DNA from: Tabrizicola sp.
GTDB taxonomy: Bacteria; Pseudomonadota; Alphaproteobacteria; Rhodobacterales; Rhodobacteraceae
Length of the DNA: 32,142 nucleotides
Direction of reading: 5' to 3'
NCBI GenBank assembly: GCA_025458105.1
Contig: JALOTD010000041.1
Location: 1 to 32,142, forward strand
How positions within the stretch are numbered: position 1 is the stretch's first letter; each line of letters opens with the position of its first letter. Positions 1 through 10,067 of the stretch are shown one piece after another. A program made the position numbers and the translations under genes. A model generated the notes under the pieces. The model saw nothing but the letters and a program-made list of their open reading frames with translations, ran no database searches and was not told the DNA's origin.

Positions 1-1161
1 GTCGACGACCTGAACCCAGTCGAGACAATAGCCTGCAGCCAGAAGGGTCTTGGCGTCGCGGGCGAAGGTGACGGGGTTGCAGGAGACGGCGGCGATCACG
101 GGGATTTTCGACTGAGCAAGGCGGTCGGTCTGCGCCTCGGCCCCGGCGCGGGGGGGGTCAATGACGGCGGCAGTGAAGGTGTTGAGTTCGTCGGGTTCGA
201 GAGGGCGGCGGAAGAGGTCGCGGGTTTCCACGCTGATGCGGTGGAGGTCCGGGGTGTTCCGCGCGGCAAGGTCGAGCGCCTTGGTCATCGCGGCGTCGCC
301 TTCGACGGCGTGGATTTCCATCGCCTGGGCCAAAGGCAGGGTGAAGGTGCCGACGCCAGAGAAGAGGTCGACCACGCGCTTCTGCGGGCCGAGGGCTTGG
401 CGGACAGCGTCAAGAAGGGCGGTTTCGCCTTCTTGCGTTGCCTGAAGGAAGGCCCCGGCCGGGGGGACGACAGTGGTGGTGCCCATCGTCAAGGCAGGGC
501 GGTCGCGGAGGGCCACCGTCTCACCATCCCAGGTCAGACGCGAAAAGGCGTAGGCCTCGGCCAGGCGGGCGAGGTCCATGCGCAAGGCGCTGTCCAGGGG
601 TTTGCCGCCGGTGACCACGACATCGGGGCCGCCACGGGTGAGGGTGATCTGCAAGGAAAGCTCGGCGGTGCGGGAGCCGCCCAGAAGGACAAGCGCCTGC
701 AGGCCGGGGAAGGCCGCAAGGATGCCGGGGTGGAGAAGCTGGCAGTCGGGAATTTCAGCGATGGTGTCCGAGGCGCGGGCGTGAAAGCCGATCAGGACCC
801 CGCTTTTGGTACGGCGCGCCGAAAGGCTGGCGCGGCGACGGGACTTTGGCGGCGAGGTCACGAGAGGCAGGAAGTCGGCGGTCAAGCCCTGTCCGGCGAG
901 GGCGGTCTGGACGACCTCTTGCTTCCACCCCGCCACGAAGGGATCAGAGGCGTGCTGGAGCTGGCAGCCGCCGCAGGCGCGGGCGTGGCGGCAGGGGGGT
1001 TTGACGCGGTTTGGTGAAGGCGTGACGATCTTGGGGTCGATGAGGCGGTCGCCGTCGGGCGTGCCTTGCACGACTTCCCCCGGCAAGGCGCCGGGCACAT
1101 AAATGGGGCCGGGCGCGATGCCGTGGCCCAGGTGGCCCAGCCGGTCGATGGTGACGATCAC
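1..1161 (-). CDS. Class I SAM-dependent RNA methyltransferase, TrmA/RlmD type (3' end outside window)
   Basis: This is a uracil-C5 RNA methyltransferase of the TrmA/RlmC/RlmD family, which methylates uridines in 23S rRNA or tRNA using S-adenosylmethionine. The visible 387 residues begin with GTG. Cys57, Cys63 and Cys66 lie in CRHARACGGCQ, the iron-sulfur cluster motif of the RlmD-like branch. Further on come the SAM-binding motif DLFSGVGTFTLPLA, the DPPRAG motif and SCNPVTFARD with the catalytic Cys. Only about 20 C-terminal residues, including the usual catalytic Glu, should lie beyond the left edge. The GTG start overlaps the TGA of the upstream ABC exporter gene (GTGA), so the two are probably translationally coupled. 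I cannot tell which uridine it modifies, so I give no symbol. The family call is secure. Confidence 0.9.
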   Translation of the reverse strand, partial: MIVTIDRLGHLGHGIAPGPIYVPGALPGEVVQGTPDGDRLIDPKIVTPSPNRVKPPCRHARACGGCQLQHASDPFVAGWKQEVVQTALAGQGLTADFLPLVTSPPKSRRRASLSARRTKSGVLIGFHARASDTIAEIPDCQLLHPGILAAFPGLQALVLLGGSRTAELSLQITLTRGGPDVVVTGGKPLDSALRMDLARLAEAYAFSRLTWDGETVALRDRPALTMGTTTVVPPAGAFLQATQEGETALLDAVRQALGPQKRVVDLFSGVGTFTLPLAQAMEIHAVEGDAAMTKALDLAARNTPDLHRISVETRDLFRRPLEPDELNTFTAAVIDPPRAGAEAQTDRLAQSKIPVIAAVSCNPVTFARDAKTLLAAGYCLDWVQVVD

Positions 1162-3011
1162 TCTGCCGCTTCCGCTTCGTCTTCAGTGCCGATGAAGCCG
1201 CCTGATTGCCGTTTCCAGTAGCGCGCGTAAAGCCCGTCCTTGGCCAGAAGTTCGTCATGACTGCCCATTTCGACGATCTGGCCACGGTCAAGGACGATGA
1301 TCCGGTCCATTGCGGCGATGGTCGACAGGCGGTGGGCGATGGCGAGGACGGTCTTGCCCTGCATGACGCGGGAGAGCGCCTCTTGGATCGAGGCTTCGAC
1401 TTCGCTGTCGAGCGCCGAGGTCGCCTCGTCAAGAACAAGGATCGGCGCGTCCTTCAGGAAGGCGCGGGCAAGCGCGATGCGCTGGCGTTGGCCGCCGGAG
1501 AGCTTTACGCCGCGTTCGCCGAGAAAGGCGTCATAGCCCTTGCGGTTCTGGTGGTCGAGCATGCCAACAATGAATTCATCGGCTTCGGCGGCGCGGGCGG
1601 CGGCGATGATTTCGGCCTCGGACGCCTCGGGTCGGCCATAGGCGATATTGTCGCGCGCGCTGCGATTAAACATCGCGGTTTCCTGCGTGACCATGCCGAT
1701 CTGCTTGCGCAAGCTTTCCTGGGTGACCTTGCGAAGGTCGAAACCGTCCACCGTAATGCGCCCCTCTTCGGGGTCGTAAAGGCGGAGGAGGAGCGAGACG
1801 AGCGAGGATTTGCCCGCCCCGGACGCCCCGACGATCCCCAGTTTTTCCCCGGCGCGGATGGTCAGGTCGATGCCCTGCACCCCGCCCCGCTGGCGGCCAT
1901 AGGCGAAGGTGACGCCGTCAAAGCGGATGTCGCCAGTGATGCGGGGCAGGGTTTGCGCGTCCGGAGCGTCAGCAAGGGTATGGGGGACGGAGAGGGTGCG
2001 CATGCCGTCTTCAACCTCACCCACCGAGGTGTAGATCGACATGAGCGTAAAGCTGACCCAGCCCGACATCTGCGCGATGCGCATGGCGATGGCGCCCGAG
2101 GCGGCGATGTCGCCAGCGGTGGCCTGGCCCTGCTGCCAAAGTAGAACCGCCCCACCGATCAGGAGGACGGGAAGGACCCCGGCCAGAAGCATGAGGCTGA
2201 AGCGGAACCAGGTGGAGATGACGCCGAATTCGAGGCTGCGGTCGCGGAAGACCTCCATCGCGTCGAGGGCGACACGGTCCTCGAACGCGGCATGGGCGAA
2301 GAGCTTCACCGTCTTGATGTTGGTGATGGTGTCGACGACCTGGCCGGAGACCATGGCGCGCGACGAGGCGCGGGCAGCAGAGTTCTTCCGGACTTTAGGC
2401 ATGAAGAAGCGGATCAGGAACAGGTAGGCCACGAGCCAGACCGCGAGGGCAAGGGCGACGGTCGCGTCAACGACGAGGAGGAAGGCGACGGAGCCGATGA
2501 CCGAGGCCAGGGCGAAACAGACGGTGTTGATGACTTCGGTGGCGACATCGGTGACGGCACGGGCGGCCTGCATCTGCTTTTGCGCGATGCGGCCGGCGAA
2601 GTCGTTGTCGAAGAACGTGACGGCCTGGCCCAGCGTCCAGCGGTGGAGGCGCGAGAGAACGAGCGGCATAACGTTCGGGCCTATGATGATGCTGTTGCTG
2701 GCGGAGGAGACGGCGAACGCCAGGGGCCGCAGGACCAGGTAGAAGACGAGGAACCACAGGACGAGGCTGTAGTGCTGGGCGAAGAAGTCGGTCGGGCCGG
2801 AGTTGACGGCGGCGTCCACCACCCAGCCGAGGATCAGCGCCGAAACGACCTCGGTCACCCCGGCGAGCGAGGAGAGGATGCCGGCGACGATCAGCATCGG
2901 CCAGGAGCCCGACAGCGACCAGCGCATGAAGGCGCCGAGCCGTTGCGGCGGGGGGCCGTCGGCGGGGCGGAAGGCGTCGATGAGGGAGCCGAGGCTTTGA
3001 AGCGCGCTCAT
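1158..3011 (-). CDS. ABC exporter half-transporter (permease fused to ATPase), second subunit
   Basis: This 617-residue protein is a half-size ABC exporter: an N-terminal six-helix membrane domain (about residues 35-320) followed by an ATPase domain. The ATPase shows Walker A GASGAGKSS (Lys401), a Q-loop in MVTQE, the signature LSGGQRQR, Walker B ILVLDEATSALDSE with the catalytic Glu, and the switch His in AIAHRLST. It is clearly paralogous to the gene just upstream, with the Walker lysine at the same residue number, so the two probably form a heterodimer. An in-frame GTG 75 bases upstream (3086) is possible, but the ATG at 3011 aligns with the paralogue's start (MSALQSLGSLIDAFRP against MFRFFENLVDPYQP). 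Neither start has a strong ribosome binding site. The substrate is unknown; lipid, drug or peptide export is typical of the family. Confidence 0.92.
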   Translation of the reverse strand: MSALQSLGSLIDAFRPADGPPPQRLGAFMRWSLSGSWPMLIVAGILSSLAGVTEVVSALILGWVVDAAVNSGPTDFFAQHYSLVLWFLVFYLVLRPLAFAVSSASNSIIIGPNVMPLVLSRLHRWTLGQAVTFFDNDFAGRIAQKQMQAARAVTDVATEVINTVCFALASVIGSVAFLLVVDATVALALAVWLVAYLFLIRFFMPKVRKNSAARASSRAMVSGQVVDTITNIKTVKLFAHAAFEDRVALDAMEVFRDRSLEFGVISTWFRFSLMLLAGVLPVLLIGGAVLLWQQGQATAGDIAASGAIAMRIAQMSGWVSFTLMSIYTSVGEVEDGMRTLSVPHTLADAPDAQTLPRITGDIRFDGVTFAYGRQRGGVQGIDLTIRAGEKLGIVGASGAGKSSLVSLLLRLYDPEEGRITVDGFDLRKVTQESLRKQIGMVTQETAMFNRSARDNIAYGRPEASEAEIIAAARAAEADEFIVGMLDHQNRKGYDAFLGERGVKLSGGQRQRIALARAFLKDAPILVLDEATSALDSEVEASIQEALSRVMQGKTVLAIAHRLSTIAAMDRIIVLDRGQIVEMGSHDELLAKDGLYARYWKRQSGGFIGTEDEAEAAE

Positions 3012-3137
3012 GGGGGTGAGGTAGGCCTGTGGGAGGGAAAGGGCAAGTGTCGGTCGGCAGGGTCGGCTCGTCGATGACTTCGTCACTCCTCGCAGGGGGT
3101 GCGGTCCGAGGAGGAGACGAAGTCGGACGACGAGGGG

Positions 3138-4985
<1,848 letters not shown>

Positions 4986-5116
4986 GGGAAGAAACCCTGA
5001 AGGATGGCAGCGATGGGGCGAGGCGGTTGAGTGACCGCCACAACGGGACCGGTCAACTCAGGCGAGTCGAGGCGAAATCCCGTTTTCCATGCTGGACCTC
5101 CGTCTTGGGTGCGCGA

Positions 5117-5145
5117 TCCTTAGCTTAATCGCAGTCGATTGTCAC
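5117..5145 (-). promoter_or_regulatory. Possible promoter of the ABC exporter operon
   Basis: On the minus strand GTGACA (5145-5140) is followed after 17 bases by TAAGGA (5122-5117). The -35 box would overlap the cca stop codon, and the leader before the ABC start at 4985 would be about 125 bases. The match to sigma-70 boxes is only moderate, and this is read by eye. Confidence 0.28.
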
Positions 5146-6299
5146 GCCCCATTCAGCAACGCCTCGCGCGTGAGCGTTAGGTCAGAGGCAAGCCACCTTG
5201 CCTCGAGTTGCTTGAGTCGGGCCCCCAGCGCCTCGCCTTGCAGGGTGGGCATCAGGTCTGCGGCGGTGACGGGGAAGCGCGTGGTCGCACCTCGGCGCGC
5301 CTCGGGTTTCCAGTTTGCGGGCGGGTGACCGCCAAGGCTGGCGGCGCGGGCGAGGAGGGCATCTGTGGCGAGGGTCTCGCCAAGGATGAAGCCAAGGACG
5401 GCGGGGCTATCGGTGGAGGCAAGCGCGGCGCGGAGGGCGTTCAGGTCGCGGGCCTCGGCTTTGGAGAGGCGGAGGTTTTCGGTGTCTCCGCCCAGGACGG
5501 CCAGGCGGCGGAGCCAGCGGGGGGCCTCGGCGGCGTCGAGGTGCCCCGCTTCGAAATGGACGAGCGGTGCCAGGGCGCGCGGGTCGGCTCCGGGAACGAC
5601 GCGAGCGAGGACACCGGCGTGGGACATGGCGGCGACGGCAGGGGCCGGGTCGCGGGCGGTGAGGAGTTTGCGCAGCTCGGCGGTGATGCGTTCCTTGGAG
5701 ATGCCGTCGAGGCCGTCCGCCAGTGCGGCGCAGGCGGCGAGGCCTTCGGGGTCGAGGCCTTGGGCCGGATCTCCATACGCCGCGTGGAAGCGGAAGAAGC
5801 GGAGGATCCTCAGGTAGTCCTCGCGGATGCGGGTCTCGGGGTCGCCCACAAAGCGGACGCGGCGGGATTGGAGGTCGGGGAGGCCGTTCAGCGGGTCGAT
5901 GACAGTGCCGTGGCGGTCGGCGTAAAGCGCGTTCATCGTGAAGTCGCGGCGCTGGGCGTCTTCCTCGATCTTGTCCGAGAAGGCGACCACGGCGCGGCGG
6001 CCGTCGGTTTCGACGTCGCGGCGGAAGGTGGTGACCTCGTGCGGCTTGCCCTCGGCCACGACCGTGACAGTGCCATGGTCGATGCCGGTGGGGACGGGCT
6101 TGAAGCCGGCCTTCCCGGCGAGGGTGGAGACGGTTTCGGGCGTTGCGTCGGTGGATATGTCGACGTCGCTGACGGGTTCACCCAGAAGCGCATTGCGGAC
6201 GCAGCCGCCGACGAACAGGGCCTGATGGCCCGCCGTTTCCAGCGCCTGCATCAGGGCTTGGGTGCCTGGATGGTCCAGCCAGTCGCCTGCGATCTTCAT
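5142..6299 (-). CDS. cca: CCA tRNA nucleotidyltransferase / poly(A) polymerase family
   Basis: The enzyme adds or repairs the 3'-CCA end of tRNAs, using CTP and ATP without a nucleic acid template. The 385-residue protein has the polymerase-beta-type head: GGCVRNALLG near residue 31, then the metal-binding pair Asp45 and Asp47 in SDVDIS. The RRDFTMNAL motif (117-124) marks the nucleotide-recognition region, and REDYLRILRFFRFHA follows in the neck. Length is usual for alphaproteobacterial family members. The ATG at 6299 is chosen because it overlaps the TGA of the upstream NUDIX gene (ATGA) and puts MKIAGDWL at the N terminus; a longer frame upstream only reads antisense-like residues inside the NUDIX gene. 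CCA addition and poly(A) polymerase cannot be separated by eye, but the context fits Cca. Confidence 0.93.
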   Translation of the reverse strand: MKIAGDWLDHPGTQALMQALETAGHQALFVGGCVRNALLGEPVSDVDISTDATPETVSTLAGKAGFKPVPTGIDHGTVTVVAEGKPHEVTTFRRDVETDGRRAVVAFSDKIEEDAQRRDFTMNALYADRHGTVIDPLNGLPDLQSRRVRFVGDPETRIREDYLRILRFFRFHAAYGDPAQGLDPEGLAACAALADGLDGISKERITAELRKLLTARDPAPAVAAMSHAGVLARVVPGADPRALAPLVHFEAGHLDAAEAPRWLRRLAVLGGDTENLRLSKAEARDLNALRAALASTDSPAVLGFILGETLATDALLARAASLGGHPPANWKPEARRGATTRFPVTAADLMPTLQGEALGARLKQLEARWLASDLTLTREALLNGA

Positions 6300-6892
6300 G
6301 CCCCTACCCGGTCTGCCAACCCCCGCAGGATACGCGCGGTGGCGCCCCAGATGTAATAGGGGCCGAAAGGCACGGCGTAGTAGCGGCGCCAGACGCCCAT
6401 CCATTGCCTGCGTTCGATGGCAAAGCGGGCGGGGGTTAGGACGTGGGACAGGGGGACGGTGAAGACTTCCTCGACCTCGCCGGCCTCGGGGACCGGGTCA
6501 AAGGGGCCGCGGATCAGGCCGACGAAGGGGGTGACGGCGAAGCCGGTGACGGTTTCGTGGATCGGAAGGGTGCCGATGATGTCGACGCGGGTTTCGGGGA
6601 GGCCGATTTCTTCGCGGGTTTCCCGCAGGGCGGCGGCTTCAGGGCTGGCGTCGGTGGGGTCGACCTTGCCGCCGGGAAAAGCGATCTGGCCGGGGTGGTG
6701 CTTCAGGTGCGACGACCGCTTGGTCAGGATCAGGCGCGGGCCGTCGTCGCGCAGCCAGACCGGGACCAGCACGGCGGCGGGGCGGAGGGGCTTGTCGGTG
6801 GCGTGACGAATGCCGGGGTTCAGGTCGAAATCCGAGGACGGCCCGGCGGGGCGGGCAAGCGACTTCCGTAGCGCGTCCTCGGCATCGGTCAC
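6296..6892 (-). CDS. NUDIX hydrolase, coenzyme A pyrophosphatase type
   Basis: This 198-residue NUDIX protein carries the CoA-pyrophosphatase signature upstream of the NUDIX box: LTKRSSHLKHHPGQIAFPGG, followed by the box helix ending in AALRETREEIGL. Enzymes of this group cleave CoA and its derivatives to 3',5'-ADP and phosphopantetheine, and need Mg or Mn. It starts with GTG at 6892, overlapping the hslO stop (GTGA), and ends by overlapping the cca start (ATGA), so it sits inside a translationally coupled hslO-NUDIX-cca chain. If hslO is truly frameshifted, the ribosome that normally reaches its stop would be displaced, which could lower coupling to this gene. The family assignment is firm. 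CoA as substrate is inferred from the signature. Confidence 0.9.
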   Translation of the reverse strand: MTDAEDALRKSLARPAGPSSDFDLNPGIRHATDKPLRPAAVLVPVWLRDDGPRLILTKRSSHLKHHPGQIAFPGGKVDPTDASPEAAALRETREEIGLPETRVDIIGTLPIHETVTGFAVTPFVGLIRGPFDPVPEAGEVEEVFTVPLSHVLTPARFAIERRQWMGVWRRYYAVPFGPYYIWGATARILRGLADRVGA

Positions 6893-7780
6893 GGTTTCAC
6901 GGCCTCGAAGCCGAGGGTCTTGGGGTCAAGCTCGTAGTGCGCGCCGCAGAACTGGCAGTCGGCGGTGACGATGCCTTCGGCGGTGGTCATCTGGGCGATG
7001 TCCTTCTGGCTGTAGATCGACATGGTGTTGCGCACCTTGTCCTCGGAGCAGGAACAGCCAAAGCGCACCGGCTGGGCGTCGTAGACGCGGGGACCTTCCT
7101 CATGGAACAGGCGGACCAGAAGGTCGGTCGGCGGGACCGAAGGCCCGATCATCTCCAGCGTCTCGACGGTGTCGAGGAGGAGGTTGGCGCGGTTCCAGTC
7201 GTCGGATTCGGCGCCGCCAAGGATGTCGGCATGGGTCAGAAGGCCGCCCTCGCCGCTGCCCTGTTCAGCGGCGACACCGCCCACGGCGGGCATGTGCTGC
7301 AGCATGATGCCGCCGGCGCGCCAGTGGAGCGGGCGACCGGGCTCGGCGCTTTCGCCGTAGGCGAGGGCGAAGCGGGTCGGGATCTGTTCGGACTGGGCGA
7401 AGTAGGTCTCGTTCGCCGATCTGGGAAAAGGGGTCGGCCTTCAGGTCAAGCCGGTCGGCATCGTAGCTGGCGTAGGCGCGGATGCGGGCGGGTTCGCCGT
7501 CCGAAGTCGGGCCGTAGTAGTCGGTCGCGATCAGGCGGGCGGGGCCTTTGCCGCGAACCTGGAGAGAGAGCTTCCAGCGCAGCTTGACGGCCTGGCCGAT
7601 CAACGCGGTCAGCAGGGCGGTCTCGGCCACCAGCGCCTCGATCACTGACGGATAGGCGTGCTGCTTCAGAACCTGGTCAAGGACCCCGTCAAGGCGCGCG
7701 ACGCGGCCGCGGATGCCCGAGGCGTCAAGCTGGAATGGCAGGACGGTATCGTCCCAGGCGATTTGCGAACCGATGGTCAT
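6889..7780 (-). pseudogene. hslO: Hsp33 redox-regulated chaperone, disrupted by internal deletion and frameshift
   Basis: Hsp33 is a cytosolic holdase switched on by oxidation of a zinc-bound cysteine cluster. The N-terminal part (7780 to about 7412) reads in one frame, from MTIGSQIAWDDTVLPFQL to SYDADRLDLKADPFSQIGE. The C-terminal part (from about 7410) continues only in another frame: ETYFAQSEQIPTRFALAYGE, RAGGIMLQHMP, then the CSC and CQFC zinc cysteines. Intact family members have about 30 residues between these pieces, with a KGYFAILID...GMTPYQGITPL type sequence, which are absent here. The frame change implies a loss of 3n+2 bases, roughly 95 or 98. The cysteine switch itself is preserved. 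As written, translation leaves the family at about residue 123 and stops at 7265. It is either a real pseudogene or an assembly deletion. Confidence 0.85.
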
Positions 7781-7820
7781 GGGGAGTTCCTGATGGTGCC
7801 AATTGCTGGCATATCGCGCC

Positions 7821-7848
7821 TATATAGGCAGAGCAACCGAAGGTCCAA
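7821..7848 (-). promoter_or_regulatory. Likely promoter of the hslO-NUDIX-cca operon
   Basis: On the minus strand TTGGAC (7848-7843) is followed after 16 bases by TATATA (7826-7821), a good sigma-70-like match, about 40 bases upstream of the hslO ATG at 7780. The -10 box lies in a perfect 12-base palindrome, GCCTATATAGGC (7818-7829), between two divergent genes. The same TATATA can also be read toward the plus-strand NUDIX gene, but I see no well-spaced -35 box in that direction. Confidence 0.5.
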
Positions 7849-7858
7849 GGGGTAAGGC

Positions 7859-8296
7859 ATGATCCGGCGCTATGGCGAGGCGGTAAAGGCGGGGCAGCAT
7901 TATCGGCGGCGGCCGGGGGTCTATGCGGTGCTTCTGCAGGGCGACCAAATTCTGGCAACCCATCAGGCGGAGCCTGTCCCCGAGTTCCAGTTGCCGGGGG
8001 GCGGCATCGACAAGGGCGAGCATCCGATGGCTGCCCTGCACCGCGAGGTGTATGAGGAAACCGGCTGGAAGATCGCGATCCGGCGGCAATTGGGGGTGTT
8101 CCGCAGGTTCACCTACATGCCGGAGTATGACCTTTGGGCGGAAAAGATATGTGCGGTCTACCTGGCCCAGCCCGTGCGGCGGTTGGGTCCGCCGACAGAG
8201 GCGGGGCACATGGCGGTCTGGCTTCCGGTCGAAGAGGCGTTGCAGCTGCTGGGCAATGCGGGTGACCGGGCGATGCTTGCCGCGGCTCTAGGCTAA
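7859..8296 (+). CDS. NUDIX hydrolase (small, MutT-like)
   Basis: This 145-residue protein is a single NUDIX domain. The box is canonical: GGIDKGEHPMAALHREVYEE then TGW, matching G-x5-E-x7-REUxEExGU with all metal-binding glutamates. Such enzymes hydrolyse nucleoside diphosphates linked to another group, and the substrate cannot be read from the box. The ATG at 7859 has an AAGGGG ribosome binding site about 8 bases upstream. It is transcribed divergently from hslO. Its TAA (8294-8296) overlaps the TAG (8295-8293) of the convergent phosphatase gene on the opposite strand, leaving no room for a terminator between them. Relatives in Rhodobacteraceae are usually annotated just as NUDIX hydrolases. 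Confidence 0.88.
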   Translation: MIRRYGEAVKAGQHYRRRPGVYAVLLQGDQILATHQAEPVPEFQLPGGGIDKGEHPMAALHREVYEETGWKIAIRRQLGVFRRFTYMPEYDLWAEKICAVYLAQPVRRLGPPTEAGHMAVWLPVEEALQLLGNAGDRAMLAAALG

Positions 8297-9549
8297 AGAT
8301 CAAGGACAAGGCCCGAAACATCATCGGGAAAGGCATCGCTGCCGGAGTGGCGCACAAGGTCCCAGAGCAGGGCTTCCAGGAGGTCCTCCCCGGTCAGATG
8401 CGCGGATCCAAGAAGGCTTTCAATCAGACCCTCTTCGCCAAAGTCGCGGCCATCCGGCAAGGGACATTCGGTGAAACCGTCCGACACAAGAACAAGACGG
8501 TCGCCCGGGCCAATCGGAACCTCCAGCCCGTCATAGGTCGCGTTTGGAATCAGACCGATCGGCAGCCCGCCATGGCCCAGACGTTCAACCCGGCCAGAGG
8601 CACGCAAGATCATCGGGTGGGGATGCCCGGCCTGCACCAGGCTGACGCGCCCGGCAGAACGGTCAACGACCGCAAAGGCCATGGTGAAGTACTGCTCGGC
8701 CTGGATCTCTTCCAGCATCAGGCGATTGAACCGGTCGGCAACCGACTTAGGCGGCAAAAGGATATGGCCGCCATTTGGCCCCTTCTGAAAGGCGAGGTTC
8801 TGGTCAGGCGACGAGCCGGTGAGAAAGCCCGCAAGGCGAGCGGTCATCATCGCCGAGGCGACGCCGTGGCCTGACACGTCGATCGAATAGACGGCCACCC
8901 TATCCTCATCAATGCGAAAGCTGCCGACCAGATCACCGCCGACACGACCAGAGTTTCTGAGAAGCAGCGAGGCCTTGGCCCATCCGTAATCGCGAACACG
9001 GTCACGAATCAGGGTCTGCTGCAGCTTTCGAGCCTCAATCAGGTCGCGATCCAGCGAATCGTACAGTTTCTGCAGTTCGGTCAGCGTCTGTGCGACCATG
9101 CGGTTCTTGGCCAGAAGTTCAGCCTGCATGGCAAGCATCCGCTCACCCGCGCGAAGCCGTGCGCGCAGTTCGTTGCCAGAAACGGGCTTGGCCAGGAAAT
9201 CGTCGGCCCCGGCTTCAAGCCCGTCAGCGATTTCTGTCTTTTCGGATTTTGACGTCAGAAGAATGAAGTAGCCATAGCTTTCGCGTCCCAAGTCCCTGAA
9301 TCGACGGCAGAATTCCAGCCCGGTCATGCCGGGCATCATCCAGTCGCTGATGATGATGTCGACGTCTTCCCGCGCACAAATATCCAGCGCCACCAGAGCG
9401 CTGTCGCAATCGCTGACGCTGTAGCCCCAGCGTCGTAGCTGCATCGACAGCATGTGGCGCTGGGCGCGGCTGTCATCGACAACGAGCACATGCCTGGGAC
9501 CTTCGGTCCCGGCAAAGGTCTGGTCATCCGGTGTGACGATAGCAAACAC
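8293..9549 (-). CDS. Response regulator fused to PP2C/SpoIIE-type phosphatase (RbaY-like)
   Basis: The 418-residue protein begins with a receiver domain (about residues 19-135): acidic pair Asp25/Asp26, phospho-acceptor Asp69 in IIISDWMMPG, then Ser100 in LLTSK and Lys121 in AKPV. A helical, probably coiled-coil linker (135-185) leads to a SpoIIE/RsbU-type PP2C phosphatase domain with metal aspartates in GGDLVGS (Asp206), YSIDVSGHG (Asp224) and SDGFTE (Asp357), ending DDVSGLVL. Such proteins dephosphorylate anti-sigma-factor antagonists in partner-switching systems when the receiver is phosphorylated. RbaY of Rhodobacter capsulatus has this architecture, and orthology is my inference. The GTG at 9549 is chosen for its AAGGGG site 6 bases upstream and because longer frames read non-protein-like sequence. 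A divergent Hpt gene is next door. Confidence 0.88.
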   Translation of the reverse strand: MFAIVTPDDQTFAGTEGPRHVLVVDDSRAQRHMLSMQLRRWGYSVSDCDSALVALDICAREDVDIIISDWMMPGMTGLEFCRRFRDLGRESYGYFILLTSKSEKTEIADGLEAGADDFLAKPVSGNELRARLRAGERMLAMQAELLAKNRMVAQTLTELQKLYDSLDRDLIEARKLQQTLIRDRVRDYGWAKASLLLRNSGRVGGDLVGSFRIDEDRVAVYSIDVSGHGVASAMMTARLAGFLTGSSPDQNLAFQKGPNGGHILLPPKSVADRFNRLMLEEIQAEQYFTMAFAVVDRSAGRVSLVQAGHPHPMILRASGRVERLGHGGLPIGLIPNATYDGLEVPIGPGDRLVLVSDGFTECPLPDGRDFGEEGLIESLLGSAHLTGEDLLEALLWDLVRHSGSDAFPDDVSGLVLDL

Positions 9550-9713
9550 CCCTGTCCCCTTTTCGATCCAGCGCAAAGGCTGGCCCCTGCGCCTTAACGC
9601 GAGGTGAAAGGTAAAATTGCTTGGGATTGCCGCAGGCTTGCCCGATCTGGACCACCAAATCTTAAGGCTGAGGCGGCACCTTGGCTGCGTGGGTAGACAG
9701 GGGCTTGGGTGCC

Positions 9714-10061
9714 ATGATCGATTGGAAACGGGTTGAAGAACTGCGCAGTGAGATTGGCGCCGACGGCTTTGTCGAGGTGGCCGACATGTTCCTGGATGAA
9801 GCGGGGCAAGCCGTTCAGGCCCTGGTGACAGGACTGCCGGAAGGCGAGATCGAGGCGCAGCTGCATTTCCTGAAGGGCAGCGCGCTGAACCTGGGCTTTG
9901 CCGAACTGGCGTCATTGTGCCAGGACGGGGAACGCAAGGCCGCCGCCGGATACGGATCCGTCATTGATACGGCGCGGATCGCCGCCCTGTATCATGCCTC
10001 GCGTGCATTGCTGATCGCAGGGATGGCCGACGGGCGCCTTAGGGAAGGGACCGCAGCCTGA
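9714..10061 (+). CDS. Hpt histidine phosphotransfer protein
   Basis: A 115-residue single-domain Hpt protein. The phosphorylated histidine is His51 in the sequence LHFLKGSALNLGF, the standard HxxKGSxxxxG motif, set in a mostly helical protein as expected for the four-helix bundle. Hpt proteins pass phosphoryl groups between a hybrid histidine kinase and receiver domains. No kinase is present in the window, so the donor must be encoded elsewhere. The gene is divergent from the receiver-PP2C phosphatase with 164 bases between starts, which makes that receiver a natural partner (inference from position). The ATG at 9714 begins MIDWKRVEEL. Its ribosome binding site is weak (AGGGG about 12 bases upstream). 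The stop lies 6 bases from the convergent ilvA stop. Confidence 0.88.
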   Translation: MIDWKRVEELRSEIGADGFVEVADMFLDEAGQAVQALVTGLPEGEIEAQLHFLKGSALNLGFAELASLCQDGERKAAAGYGSVIDTARIAALYHASRALLIAGMADGRLREGTAA

Positions 10062-10067
10062 CGCCGT

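Noticed and set aside
3011..3086. Upstream GTG start for the second ABC exporter subunit
   Set aside because: The added 25 residues do not align with the paralogue, and AGGAG directly abuts the GTG with no spacing.
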